DNA of 64,000 nt from Macrothele yani (GCA_039090855.1 CM077007.1:12325515-12389514); one strand, 5' to 3'; shown: positions 12,041 to 23,190, counted from the stretch's first letter. The notes: a model not told the origin generated them from the sequence alone. Numbers and translations are program-made.

Positions 12041-13020
12041 ATTTCGTTTCTGTTTTAACTGCATTTCATATATTTATAGGATGGGAAATAGATCTAATCT
12101 TTTCCAGCATCCACTTTCTTACAATTAAATAAGTAATTGATGCTAAATTTGGTGGATTCTTTTGAGAGTTCCACACAACTTTTGATCAGTATATTTTTTC
12201 ATTAAACTGTTTCTTCAAATGAAGTTACTGTGGTTTGGACTGTTATTTCTGATAGACATAACATACAGCTACCCTATGTTTTCTGCCGGCTCAGTGAGTA
12301 GCAATTTTCTGGCTTCAGATTTTTTTTTTTTCTTGTACAGAATCAAAATGAAGTTTCAGTACAAATTCAAAATGTAGCTTTGTTTGCACGTGTTGCCCTC
12401 TATGAGCAAAATTTTAAATTTATCAGGAGTAATATTCTATATATATTATTTTTTGCTATTTCATACTTATTTCACATATAATCCTTCAGATTCATTACAT
12501 GTTTTCCCACGAAACTGGATAATTATGGTGCAGGTCATAACTTTATTTGCTAATCTTATGCTTTACAATAAGGTGTCAAATGTTGTCCTCAATTATGTCC
12601 TCATTTTAAAACGAAATTGTTCTCAATTTCGCATTGAAATTGAGAACAACGTATCATTTTGTCATCAGTTTCGTTCTCAAAAAATGTGGTTGTCTTAGTG
12701 AATTTGGGCAATAGTGTTGTGAATAAGAGGTAAACTTGTAATAAATTTACTGTCAATTTCATTTTAAATAAATTCAACTGATTCAACAAATAACAGAAGG
12801 AAATTAGTATTTGTAGTACATTCGTAAGTATAAGCCCCATTTTCCTCTCTTTACGAAGAACTAATGCTTATTTACCTTTGCATGAAAATTGCTTCAGTAT
12901 TTGATGAAGCAGAGATGAAGTTAACACACTCCGTAGAGATAATAGTAACAGAGATGTTTCACAAGCAGTACTATTTAAATTCTGGCTTTTTTTTCTTTTT
13001 TGTTTATTGTAGGTTTTTTT
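12041..13020. other. No gene seen; one small hairpin
   Basis: No coding signal is recognised. GTTCTCAATTTC near 12619 is answered by GAAATTGAGAAC near 12637 (12-bp arms, 5-6 base loop). T-rich runs lie near 12320 and 12991-13030, the latter being the tail of the next SINE. Confidence 0.45.
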
Positions 13021-13241
13021 TTGGTTTTTTTTTATTGGAGGTTTAACGACTACCGTGAGCAACTCAAATGGGCTATAAGCAGTCGCCCGTTCCTAATTTA
13101 GGATCACTGGTTCCAGGGAAGGGAGAAAACCAGTGCCGTAAGACAAGCACAACATCCATGCCTCACCGGGATTCGAACCAGGACTCCTTACGGACGAATG
13201 ATCAGAGGCCATCGCTTAGATCACTGCGCCACCGGGGCGGC
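13021..13241 (-). mobile_element. SINE-A copy (minus)
   Basis: The complete element lies on the minus strand: tail (T run, ATTGGAGGTTTAACGAC) on the left, tRNA head (GATTCGAACC B-box complement, GCGCCACCGGGGCGGC) on the right. Open frames across this element encode only SINE sequence and are not genes. Confidence 0.92.
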
Positions 13242-13416
13242 TTATTGTAGGTTTAACGACCACCGTGAGCAACTCAAAGGGCTATAAGCAGTCGCCCGTC
13301 CCTAATTTAGGGTCACTGGTTCCAGGGAAGGGGAATAGCCAGTGCCGTAAGACACACACAACATATAACTCACTGGGATTCAAACCCGGACCCCTTTCGG
13401 ATGAACGATCAGAAGC
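13242..13416 (-). mobile_element. SINE-A copy, head truncated, abutting the previous one
   Basis: A second minus-strand SINE-A begins at the very base where the first ends (TTATTGTAGGTTTAACGACC). It keeps the body but lacks the A-box part of the tRNA head, stopping near GATGAACGATCAGAAGCC. The pair reads as a head-to-tail dimer. Confidence 0.85.
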
Positions 13417-13957
13417 CAATTGTGACTTTTATCCTTTTGATAGAGGAAAAGTACCTCTCCGGCGGCTATATTGTTGTCAGAGTGTAGTGAGTAATATTTC
13501 CACCAGATTACATAATTCAACAAGGGAATTTGGAAATTAAGGAGTTTAAGAGCGAGAAGACATCAGAAACTCTCATTTCCTCTTCTTTTGCTTCATGCTT
13601 TGAGCTGGGTGACTCCTCAACAAGCCGTAAAATCTTACATCCTTTATTTGGAAATACTGAGATCTCTTGTTCGTCACAAACTAAAGGCTTCTTTGAATTC
13701 ATATGAATTCCACGTAACAGTTAGTACATTACGCAGCGAATTTGCAACAGACACACAGGTCCTTATCTACGGGAGAGCATGGGACACGTGCGATGGGCCA
13801 CCAAATTATGGGAACCCCAAAAAGAAGAACCTTATCTACTCCAGGCGGAAACCGTGTATCAATATAAATGGTTTCCGCCTGAATTTCATTTCATTTATAT
13901 CTTTATTTATTATTATTATTATTATTCATGCAAATATAATATTTTGTTTTGTTTGGG
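13417..13957. other. No gene; perfect 12-bp hairpin and TTA microsatellite
   Basis: CAGGCGGAAACC at 13842-13853 is exactly complemented by GGTTTCCGCCTG at 13870-13881 around a 16-base loop. A (TTA)n tract lies at about 13905-13928. No gene is recognised. Confidence 0.5.
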
Positions 13958-14092
13958 AATTACGACCACAGTCAGCGACCGATGGGCTATGAGAAGGTGT
14001 CCGACCTTTATTAGGGCAACTGGGTCCAGGGAACGGAGAGAACCAGTGCCGAAAGGAGAGAGCAAGCGTTTCGACCACTGCGCTACCCAGCG
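13958..14092 (-). mobile_element. Diverged SINE-A relative (minus)
   Basis: Body motifs of SINE-A are recognisable but altered (GGGCTATGAGAAGG, TTAGGGCAACTGGGTCCAGGG, AACCAGTGCCG), ending in CACTGCGCTACC. Part of the tRNA head is missing. It is probably an older subfamily copy. Confidence 0.7.
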
Positions 14093-14684
14093 ACAAATAT
14101 GTTTGGAACTACTTATAAGTCCCTTTTTTTAAGAGACTAACTGAAATATTTTATATATATATGATTCCGATATGTATGAAGGCTATTACCGGAAAGAAAG
14201 CCATTGTGGCCAAAAATTGGAAATTTATTTTCAACTAAAACATGACAAACTAGATACTTTTGTTTGACTATCTAACAACAACAAAAAAAGTTAACATGGT
14301 ATGGCCAATGTATAAAACCTGAAGTAAACATCTAAGCATCCTTCGGAAGGCCAACACAAGATTATTAAAAACCATTACTCATTGTTTGAATAGGTCCTTA
14401 GTAATTTTGATTGCATCTTTTGTAGGCTTTCACAACTTTTATTTCTGGAGACGTCGGAGGTCACCTTCTGATAAATTTCATTTTTCAAATGCAGCCGAGT
14501 GTGTTTCCGCTAGCACCTAATTTCAGCACGTTTCATTTAAATATAATTTTTAATAATCTTTTATGGGGATTTTCGTAGGTTTTATATTTGAGGGGGGTTC
14601 AACTTATCATTTTATTATTTTAAATTTTCTTTACTTTAATAAAAACTCATTATTTATTTATTCGCTCATTCATTCATTCACTGT
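14093..14684. other. No gene seen
   Basis: AT-rich sequence without a recognised element. It ends in a short CATT repeat (about 14665-14680) next to a SINE insertion. Confidence 0.45.
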
Positions 14685-14696
14685 GAACCCCGTAGC

Positions 14697-14928
14697 GCCG
14701 CCCCGGTGGCGCAGTGGTCTAAGGCGTTGGCTTCTGATCATTCGTCCGTAAAGAGGTCCGGGTTCGCCCGAATCCCGGTCAGGCATGGATGTTGTGTTTG
14801 TCTTACGGCACTGGCTCTCCCTTCCCTGGAACCAGTGACCCTAAATTAGGGACGGGCGACTGCTTATAGCCCATTGAGTTGCTCACGGCGGTCGTTAAAC
14901 CTCCAATCAAAAAAAAAAAAAAAAAAAA
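14697..14928 (+). mobile_element. SINE-A copy with 12-bp target duplication
   Basis: Full-length SINE-A with a long A tail. GAACCCCGTAGC occurs at 14685-14696 and 14929-14940. The B-box area contains a small internal duplication (GGGTTCGCCCGAATCCC), so pol III promoter strength may be altered in this copy. Confidence 0.95.
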
Positions 14929-15024
14929 GAACCCCGTAGCCAAAATAGTATCTTCATCAATCCCTTTTAGATGTTATGCAACCTTGAGAACTAATGTAAA
15001 TCCAGTCGATCTGTTTTGTTTGAG

Positions 15025-15225
15025 GATTTAAAAACCACCGTGAGCTACTGGATGGGCTATAAGAAGTCACTCGTCCTTAATTTAGGGCCACAGATTCCAG
15101 GGAAGGATAGTTCCGTAAGACAAACACAACATCCATGCCTCAGCGGGATTCGAGGCCGGACCCAACTCGGACGAATGATCATAAGCCAGCCCTTAGACCA
15201 CTTCACCACCGAGGTGGACGATCTG
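15025..15225 (-). mobile_element. SINE-A copy, diverged (minus)
   Basis: The body and head are present with many substitutions (GTGAGCTACTGGATGGGC, CTTCACCACCGAGGTGG) and a deletion in the middle (GGGAAGGATAGTTCCGTAAG). No A tail is left. Confidence 0.85.
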
Positions 15226-15968
15226 TTGTATCGACTTGTGTTCAAAGCAGTTATGTGACTTGTATGTGAGGGACATTAAAAATGGGTAAACCATAGGCCC
15301 TCACATTTAATAAATTGGGTATGACCAAAGTCGTCCAGAAAACACAAAACAATGACATTAGAGAGATAAGTACCCTTGTTTACGACTTCAATTAGAAACC
15401 AAGGCTTCCGATTTGTTTTGAACGCTGTCATGTGTGGCATCAAACGCGACACCAACGTATCTGCCCGTAAAACGTGAGCAGTGGGGTACCGGAAAAACTT
15501 GGGTCCTCCCGCAAAAAATATCTCCGATGCCCTTTTGTAAAAATCTATTAGCTTTCAACTACTGAAAATTTTAAACTCCGTATTCTTAAAACTAGGTTTT
15601 ATGGGTTTTTTAATAATTCAAATTCTGAGGAACCTACATGTGTTTTTTCGCAAAATCGAAATTATTGCACTTTGTTGCATAAAACACAAATGTGCTCATT
15701 ATAATTAACATTATTGTATATCACTACAAAGTATTACAAAAAAGACTTATAAATAGTATAGAACTAGGCCCAAGTTAATCATATCATGCAAATTTTATTT
15801 TTTTAGAGAACTAAGGCCATCCTCTTGGAATATCTCACGATCTTACATACAAAACACCTTACTGCGGTGTAACGTTGTCTAATGATCTTTTCCAATTTAT
15901 ACGAAAATACGAAACGTAAGCAAAAAATAAATGACAATTAAGAATTATGTACTGTGGAATATATAAAA
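15226..15968. other. No gene seen
   Basis: No coding or repeat signal is recognised in this AT-rich stretch. Confidence 0.4.
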
Positions 15969-16188
15969 TTTTTTTTTTTTGATTGGAGGTTTAACGACCA
16001 CCGTGAGCAACTCAATGGGCTATAAGCAGTCGCCCGTCCCTAATTTAGGGTCACTGGTTCTAGGGAAGGGAGAGAGCCAGTGCCGTAAGACAAACACAAC
16101 ATCCATGCCTCACCGGGATTCGAACCCGGACCCCGTTCGGACGAATGATCAGAGGCCATCGCTTAGACCACTGCGCCACCGGGGCGGC
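15969..16188 (-). mobile_element. SINE-A copy (minus)
   Basis: A near-consensus, full-length element on the minus strand, from a T run and GATTGGAGGTTTAACG to CCACCGGGGCGGC. TATAAAA-type sequence on both sides may be the target duplication. The low divergence suggests a recent insertion. Confidence 0.93.
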
Positions 16189-17655
16189 TATAAAAATGCA
16201 TTAAATTATTTTAATTCTTTTATGTATAAATAACACTTCACAAAATACCAAAATATTTTGAACATAGTAATTTTTTCTCTCTTGACTCTGTTATTAAAAA
16301 TGTCACAGGTTTTCGTTTCTTGACCACCCCTTCCCCCCGGAAAACACCTTTCAGTTCATTATTTTCTAGATGATGCGTAGTTATGTGCTAACACCTGTAA
16401 TACATGACATCTTATCCTCATTGGCATATAAATTACATTCGTTGAACTGATATTAAAAACAATACAAAATTCGCTTCCTTTTCTAATACTTCAAAAGCTC
16501 CTGCAAAACAAAGTCCTGGTTATTACTTTAACCAGCTTTATATGAAGTAAAGTGCAGCGCACTAAGATCGGTGCTTCTGTATCCCTGACAGACCCTGAGT
16601 CTGGTGGGCGGGGCCAAATGGTGTTATCTTGATAAGTCCAACACACGCCGCAGCGCCGACACCAATATATTTTCTTCTCGCAGCTGGAAACTGTGATTGA
16701 CGGGTGTGAGTGGACATCATGCACGTCGCGACATTCTTTGAGTTTTACCTCCTATCTTGGAATCCACTTTTTGTAGATTTCCCAAGCAGTTTTTCCAAAA
16801 CAAAAACAGTTGTGTGTGTGTGTGTGCGTGTGTGTGTGTGTGTGTGCGTGCGTGTGTGCGTCAAGTCAACTGGGCGCTGTGCTTGTCGATCTATTAACTT
16901 TCTTCGGTTGCTCATTCGTGTTTGTTTAAACGTTTTAATCAGGTTCACTTTTCCGGAAAAAATTTTGTAAAACATTTTTCCAGAGTTTGGAGGCCCTTCT
17001 ACCCGCGAAGTCCCCTCACGGGGGCTATGAGTACGACACTGAACGTGAGAGTGATCTCACAAACGGGAGGTGGGGTGTTCATCTCTCTGATCTTATGACC
17101 TTGTACTTTCTAGACGGCTTTGGTCTGGCAGTCAGCAGAGAGATTTATGTCATGACATCTGAGATGTTTTCTGACCTTACGATCAACTGTAAAAGGGGAT
17201 GCACAGTCTAGCGCTTTCAGGTCTTTCACCAATCCCAGATTAGCTTTAGCGTGTCCCTCAAAGATTAAATAATAACTGGAAAGTTGTGTTTTCAGTGCAG
17301 AAACAGCTTTTGCGAGACAAGCCAAGGCCGTCTAAAAAGTATAAGGTCATGATGTTAGACAGATTATTTCACACCTTTTATGACATCACTCTCATGCTAC
17401 ACGGCCTGATACGTAGGTGTTGTGCCTGATGTATACACAACAATGTTGGAAACAAAGACATTGCGAAAAATAGTCTGGCAAACGTAATGCTACCGGTTCT
17501 TAAACGACGGAGACCAATTAAACGCGCAGAGCCATCTATGAATAAGGGGAGTTAGCAGTGAACAAATGCCTATTGGAAAGCAAGAATATTAGATTCAATT
17601 CATGTTCTGCCGAAATTACGTTGAAAGAATGTTCGCATAGGACCCGAGAACTTTC
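16189..17655. other. No gene; (TG)n microsatellite
   Basis: A TG/CG-interrupted dinucleotide tract lies at about 16811-16860 and produces repetitive open frames on both strands. The open frames around 16987-17325 show no known domain. No other element is recognised. Confidence 0.5.
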
Positions 17656-17752
17656 TCAGCCACCCCGGTAGAGCAGTGGTGCGCTGGTTTCTGACCATTC
17701 GTCCGAATTGGGTCTGAGTTCTGATACCAGTGAGGCATGGATTTTTGTTTGT
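17656..17752 (+). mobile_element. Older SINE-A copy split by a younger one
   Basis: A diverged SINE-A head (CACCCCGGTAGAGCAGTGG, then GTGAGGCATGG) breaks off at TTTGTTTGT. The matching continuation (CATACATAAGG for the consensus CTTACGGC) resumes at about 17990, after the inserted copy. It is the host of the nested insertion. Confidence 0.75.
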
Positions 17753-17753
17753 A

Positions 17754-17980
17754 GCCGCCCCGGTGGCGCAGTGGTCTAAGCGATGGCCTACTGATCATTC
17801 GTCCGAACGGGGTCCGGGTTCGAATCCTGGTGAGGCATGGATGTTGTGTTTGTCTTACGGCACTGGCTCTCTCCCTTCCCTGGAACCAGTGACCCTAAAT
17901 TAGGGACAGGCGACTGCGTATAGCCCATTGAGTTGCTCACGGTGGTCGTTAAACCTCCAATCAAAAAAAAAAAAAAAAAA
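17754..17980 (+). mobile_element. SINE-A copy nested inside another SINE-A
   Basis: A full-length, near-consensus element with an 18-base A tail. TTTGTTTGT at 17744-17752 and 17981-17989 is the target duplication. It lies inside the older copy, which fixes the relative ages. Confidence 0.9.
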
Positions 17981-18018
17981 TTTGTTTGTCATACATAAGG
18001 TGACCATATATATATATA

Positions 18019-18237
18019 TATATATTTATTGGAGGTTTAACGACCACCGTGAGCAACTCAATGGGCTATAAGCAGTCGCCCGTCCCTAATTTGGGGTCAC
18101 TGGTTCCAGGGAAGGGAGAGAGCCAGTGCCGTAAGACAAACACAACATCCATGCCTGACCGGGATTCGAACCCGGACCCCTTACGGACGAATGATCAGAG
18201 GCCAGCGCCTTAGACCACTGCGCCACCGGGGGGGGGC
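18019..18237 (-). mobile_element. SINE-A copy within the 1-kb repeat
   Basis: Full-length and near consensus on the minus strand, next to a (TA)n tract. The 40.9-41.7 kb copy of the host repeat has no SINE at this position (GGTTACC joins directly to the CAGATATTGG segment), so this insertion happened after the two copies separated. Confidence 0.9.
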
Positions 18238-18605
18238 TACCAGATATTGGAACACTGATTTGAGGACAAAAGGCGCTAGGTGTCTCCAAATCGGCAGTTC
18301 ATTTGGGGACATATACATACTCAAAATAAATATGCAAATCTTTTTGTCACAAAACTGCATTGCTTTGATAAATGTGATATTATAATGAAAATTTGTGTCT
18401 TAAAAGGATATATCTTTTAGAATGTTGGTAATTTGTATTGACAAAGTAGAATTATGATGGCGAGAACATATTAGCAAAAGTGAAATGCTTCACCTTGTAT
18501 ATGTGCCGAATTAAAATCAAGCTGCACACCACCAAACTAATTGCATGGCGAATTTTTCATTTTGCCAAAGTTTTTGGATAAACTTAGATCAAGTACAATC
18601 GAAAT

Positions 18606-18811
18606 TTGACCGCGCCAGTAGTTCAGTGTCCTAGTGCTGGCCACTGACCATTCGTACACCTGGGTACGGGTTCGAGTCCCGACTGAGACATGGATGGTGT
18701 GTTTGTAGCACTTGCGCTTTCCCTTCCCTAGAACGAATGTCTCCAAATTAGAGACAGATGACTGCTTATAGTCCTTAGAGTTGTTCGCGGTGGTCGTTAA
18801 AGTCGGAAAGA
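18606..18811 (+). mobile_element. Old SINE-A-like copy shared by both 1-kb repeats
   Basis: A diverged element with a GGGTTCGAGTCCC B box and GGTCGTTAAAG tail. A SINE of the same subtype sits at the same internal position of the inverted copy (41165-41342). It was therefore carried along when the repeat multiplied. Confidence 0.8.
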
Positions 18812-19059
18812 AGAAAAAAAGTCAAAATTTGTTTTCACAAGAAGCACGTCAGAAAATTAACACAACGAAACCCATTTTTAAGAACATTTTTCATTAGAAA
18901 TCTAACGAGCTAATGAGGAAGTGTAAATTCGAGGACATTTGAGGACAAACATCAAAATTTGAGGACAATTTGCGTCCCCAAAGACATCATGCATTTTTCG
19001 GGACAGTATACTAAATTCGAGGACTGTCCTCAAGAATTGGGGACTTCTGGTCAGCTTAG

Positions 19060-19165
19060 TCACACAGCACTGGTTCTTCTCTTCCATGGAACATGGAAGC
19101 AGTGACCCTAAGTTATGGACGGGTGACTGCTTACAGTGCATGGAGTTGTTCACGATGGTCTCCCC
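19060..19165 (+). mobile_element. SINE-A-like tail fragment
   Basis: Only the body and tail are present (CACTGGTTCTTCTCTTCCATGG, split by an extra ATGGAAC, then GGACGGGTGACTGCTTACAG and GTTCACGATGGTC). The tRNA head is missing. Confidence 0.7.
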
Positions 19166-19409
19166 CTCCCAAACAAAGAAAAATAGTCTTCTAGATCAAA
19201 TTGTAACTAACAAGACCTCATATTCGAGAAAAAAACCAACATAAGCAGTAAGCAGGGAAATACGAGGCTATAAAGTGGGTGGCGATATAAACAGAGCAGA
19301 AAAATTAAAAAAAAAAAGAAAGAAGGAGAAAACTACTAAACAGGAAAATTTACACGTTACAACACGTCACAAAGACGTCAACATACTAGTTACTCTCTGC
19401 AATAGCGAC

Positions 19410-19626
19410 TTTTTTTTTTTGATTGGAGGTTTAACGACCACCGTGAGCAACTCAATGGGCTATAAGCAGTCGCCCGTCCCTAACGGTTACTGGTTCAAGG
19501 GAAGGGAGAGAGCCAGTGCAGTAAGACAAACACAACATCCATGTCTCACTGGGATTCAATCCCGGACCCCGTTCGGACTAATGATCAGAGGCCATGGCTT
19601 AGACCACTGCGCCACCGGGGTGGCGG
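19410..19626 (-). mobile_element. SINE-A copy (minus)
   Basis: Full-length, minus strand, with small deletions in the middle (CCTAACGGTTACTGGTTC) and changes in the head. No certain target duplication was found. Confidence 0.9.
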
Positions 19627-19758
19627 CTTTAAAAATGTGTGTTTCATTGGTCGCATATACACTTTTCAGGATTTATAAAGTTTAAACAGAACTTTGTCAG
19701 AGTGATTCAGCTAAGCGTGTACAAACTTCTGGGAGGGGTAGGTTGCACAAAGACAAAT

Positions 19759-19974
19759 GCCGCCCCGGTGGCGCAGTGGTCTAAGCAATGGCCTCTGATC
19801 ATTCGTCCGAACGGGGTCCGGGTTCGAATCCCGGTGAGGCATGGATGGTGTGTTTGTCTTACGGCACTGGCTCTCTCCCTTCCTTGGAACCAGTGACCCT
19901 AATTTAGGGATGGGCGACTGCTTATAGCCCATTGAGTTGCTCACGGTGGTCCTTAAACCTCCAATCAAAAAAAA
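19759..19974 (+). mobile_element. SINE-A copy (plus)
   Basis: A near-consensus element with intact A box (GGTGGCGCAGTGGTCTAAG) and B box (GGGTTCGAATCCC) and an A tail. With the preceding minus copy it forms an inverted SINE pair about 130 bp apart. If transcribed through, the pair could fold into a long hairpin. Confidence 0.93.
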
Positions 19975-20059
19975 AGTTAGAGTTTTTTTTTTTTTGCGTG
20001 TGTGTGATTCGAAGTCATTTGATTCATATTGTGGTTCATTTGTCTCAAAACATCGACTT

Positions 20060-21083
20060 TGTTTTGCGAGAGTTTTATTAACAACACTACAAATATTCCT
20101 CCTAAATGGAAAAAATCTGCTGAAGAAGTATCTTTCCAGAAGGAAGAAGCAAAACGACGAAAGGCGGAGCAAGAAAGGGCCCGTCGGGAAAGTATGTCTG
20201 CTGTGTAAAGAGAATTTAATCGGAATCACCATCGCGTAACAAATATAAATCCTCAGCAAATTGAACGAAGTCGGGAACGACATGGAATTGCAAACATGAC
20301 GTCAGAACAAATCGCACAAGGTCGCGAACGACATCAGATTGCAAACATGATGTCGTTCGCAACCTTGCAAATATTTCACAGTCGCAAATATTACGCCAGA
20401 GACGTGGTGTTACAATCCGCCGACAAAATCCACGAACTAGAAATCAAGCTGTTCTTGACGCAGTTAACGTTGTAGAACCAAATGTAGCCGCTCATAACTG
20501 TGGTTCCATGGACAGTATTTGCGAATTTTGTCATGCAAATTATTTTGCGGCAGTACAGCCATCTGACAAACTTTTTACGCAATGCTGTCATAAGGGCAAA
20601 GTAAAATTAGATGCTATAAGATCAGCTTCTGTTATTCAGCAGTTAACGAAAGAACAGCATCAACCTTCGAAAAATTTCATGGACAATATAAGATCAATAA
20701 ATAGAGCTTTGGCGATTGCGTCCATGGGAGCTAACATTGCTCCGTCTCCTGGATACGGTCATTGTTGTTTCCGAATTAACGGACAAATTTACCATCGAGC
20801 AGGAGCTTTGCACCCAGCAAATGGGGACCAGAGAAAGTTTGCTCAACTGTATATATTGGATCCGGAAGAGGCCGGTGATCAAAGAATGAGGATTAGGGAA
20901 AACGCCCAGTGCAATCAAAGTCCGATGCAAGAGTTAAGCACTTTCATGTCTCAAAATAATCCTTTTGCTGACGCACGCAAAATGCTTTATGAAGTTGAAC
21001 AAGAAAGCATTAATGATACCACTCTGCATGGCGTTGAGCTGGCAAAAATAGTTCGCGGAAAAGAACAGGGAAAATTGATATAG
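20060..21083 (+). pseudogene. Helitron Rep/helicase N-terminal fragment
   Basis: An open frame of 191 codons at 20508-21083 reads CEFCHANYFAA, CCHKGKVKL, INRALAIASMGANI, GHCCFRINGQIYHRAG, LHPANGDQRKFAQLYILD and NPFADARKMLYEVE. These are in order for the conserved N-terminal domain of Helitron replicase-helicases. The frame is open upstream of the first Met for at least 40 codons (RRQNPRTRNQAVLDAVN). Farther upstream, shifted frames show the RERHGIANMTSEQIAQ-type repeats seen before this domain. The HUH nuclease and helicase parts are absent, so this is a decayed or captured fragment. Confidence 0.87.
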
Positions 21084-22403
21084 GGTTCACAGTCCGTGTA
21101 AACGAAATATGTTGTGTTCCAGGAAGTGTTGACGAAATAGGGACTAAAGGTTTTACAAAACACATAACAGACAACCCGTCGTATCTAATTCCATAACCGA
21201 CTGCTTGGAAAATTTTCAGAAAGCTGTGAGCCAACGTCGCCATCTATTGACGTGGAACTCAGAAACTCTAAATAAATGTCAATAATTTCTGTACCATCAA
21301 TTTTATTTTCCCCGTCATTACCGATGGGCTTTCATCTAGTCAACTATAATATTTTAACCATCGTAGTGAATACAAACAAGTGATCATTGAACATTTCTGT
21401 CATCGTGTTTGCGTGGACTATATGTGGTTATATTACAACACTTGACAATAGAGGAGCGGTGAGTGTTACACAACTGTTTTGTTCTAGATTATATGGAGTA
21501 CTTTACATTTGTTGCAAGCTAGTTAATAAGTAACACTAGTAAGGTAAGTGGGATGCTTGCGAATATTTAATTAAATCAAATGCTTCTGCATATTAGATAC
21601 GACTAAAAGTGAATTTTGAGTAGGACTGTTGGTAACTAATCACCATCTCAACTGTTAAATAATAACGGAAGGAACGGTACACTAACTATACATAAAACAG
21701 TATAACTATACTAGCTATCCGAATTTATTAGCGTAAATAAAATCAAAGTTTACTACAACACTTGACAATATAAAATACGGATAACTAGTATAGTTATACT
21801 ATCTTATCTCAACTGTTGTTCATGTCTTCATCAGGTTTATTATTCTTGGTCCTTATGTGATGTATTTAATATACATATATACTGTATATTCAATTGGAAT
21901 TTAGGTCATGCTTTTTGATTAAATCCTTTAGTACCTAAGGTTTTGTATAATAGCTGTATTTAATTAGGTTTAATTTCGGGGTGTTTCATTTATGCGGTAT
22001 TCCTCACGGATGTGTGTAACACCGATAAAGTACTCCAGAGTGTCACTTCTTTATATTGCACAAACGTGTGAAACAGAAATGCGACGAATTTTTATTCGTC
22101 ATAACCATAATATAGAAGATAAATTTGCAAAATTTGAACACAGGGATGAATTTTGTGAAAATAAAAAGGGAAGGATATAATGACAAAAGTCTGTCATTGT
22201 TCAGATTAGCTTTCCCTCCCCATCTGTTGTGAATGTACGTAGAAAATAATTTTGCAAATATTAGAGCTAAACCATACGATTTACAAGAATTCAACATCTT
22301 CTGGTGTTGTTTAAGCAAGATAGTGGAATCCTGCTGAACTTTCGGATCTGTAACTGCAGAAAATTAAGGATCATAATTTCAGCCAGAATTTTCATCTATG
22401 TTG
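21084..22403. other. No gene; small inverted repeats
   Basis: A ~24-bp inverted pair lies near 21699-21723 and 21779-21802 (AGTATAACTATACTAG against CTAGTATAGTTATACT). TACAACACTTGACAATA occurs near 21432 and 21753. These may belong to a short non-autonomous element, but no boundary is clear. Confidence 0.5.
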
Positions 22404-22414
22404 ACTAGTAGGTT

Positions 22415-22631
22415 CTTTTTTTTATTGGAGATTTAACGACCACCGTGAGCAACTCAATGGGCTATAAGCAGTCGCCCGTCCCTAATTTATGGTCACTGGT
22501 TCCAGGGAAGGGAGAGAGTCAGTGCCGTAAGACAAACACAACATCCATGCCTCACCGGGATTCGAACCCGGACCCCTTACGGGCGAATTATCAGAGGCCA
22601 TCGCTTAGACCACTGCGCCACCGGGGCGGCA
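22415..22631 (-). mobile_element. SINE-A copy with 11-bp target duplication
   Basis: A full-length minus-strand element. ACTAGTAGGTT flanks it at 22404-22414 and 22632-22642. Near-consensus sequence indicates a young insertion. Confidence 0.95.
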
Positions 22632-23005
22632 ACTAGTAGGTTGAGAAAAGGACACAAGAAAAAAGTCGCTGCTGGGTGCTGACCACTTTTGTTTTCGAAT
22701 TCAGCGTCACAGACCTACCATGGGAAGATAAAAATTGCTAGCGGGGAACCATGACAAAGTGAAAGAATCAGATGATGCATGTGAACTGGGTCCGACCAGA
22801 AAGAAATGAGAAAGAGAAAGAGAAAAAAAAAGTACTCTTATCTATGAAATGCGTTAGTGCTACAATACCTGGTGAACCCGCAGCTTCCTGACATTTTCTA
22901 ATCATGCATAACAAAAATGACAACTTTAAAAATTCCTTCTCCCTCCCAGCAAAAAGAGGTTACAAACAACCCGCAGTTAAGAAACTCATGATTTGAAAAA
23001 TGTGA

Positions 23006-23190
23006 AGCGCCACATCTGCGCAGCGGTCTGAGCGCTAGCCCTGTCTGTCTGAGTAGAGTCGAGTTCGAGTCCCGATGATACATGGGTGATGTATCTTTCT
23101 TACGGCACTGGCTGTCTCCCTTCCCTGGAACAACTAGCCCCAAATTAGGGACAGAGGTTTGCTCACGGTGGTCATTAAACCCCTTAAACA
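23006..23190 (+). mobile_element. Diverged SINE-A relative (plus)
   Basis: The head reads GCGCAGCGGTCTGAGCGC and GAGTTCGAGTCCCG, followed by the SINE-A body (TTACGGCACTGGCTGTCTCC) and GGTCATTAAACCCC. It lacks the stretch around CGACTGCTTATAGCC. It is an older subfamily. Confidence 0.8.

Larger units (their letters stand above)
17997..19057 (+). repeat. Non-autonomous 1-kb repeat (copy 1)
   Basis: This unit starts AAGGTGACC and ends GGTCAGCTT, which are near-inverse ends. Without SINEs it contains CAGATATTGGAACACTGATT, a middle section, and a distal section rich in GAGGACA motifs (18930-19030). The same order of sequence is found inverted at 40914-41721, so it is a dispersed repeat with short terminal inversions. 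No protein is encoded. The superfamily is unknown; the short ends hint at a DNA transposon derivative. Confidence 0.75.

Noticed and set aside
15979..16233. Recurrent small ORFs reading MSNSMGYKQSPVPNLGSLVPGKGE...PHRDSNPDP, here and in most minus SINE-A copies
   Set aside because: They are antisense translations of SINE-A. They appear wherever the SINE lies on the minus strand and end with it, so they are not genes.
16745..16975. THTRTHTHTHT-rich protein
   Set aside because: It is a translation of the (TG)n microsatellite.
19759..19840. tRNA-like sequence with good A and B boxes
   Set aside because: It is the head of SINE-A, continues into the SINE body, and recurs many times. No separate functional tRNA gene is supported. 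The same applies to SINE-B and SINE-C heads.
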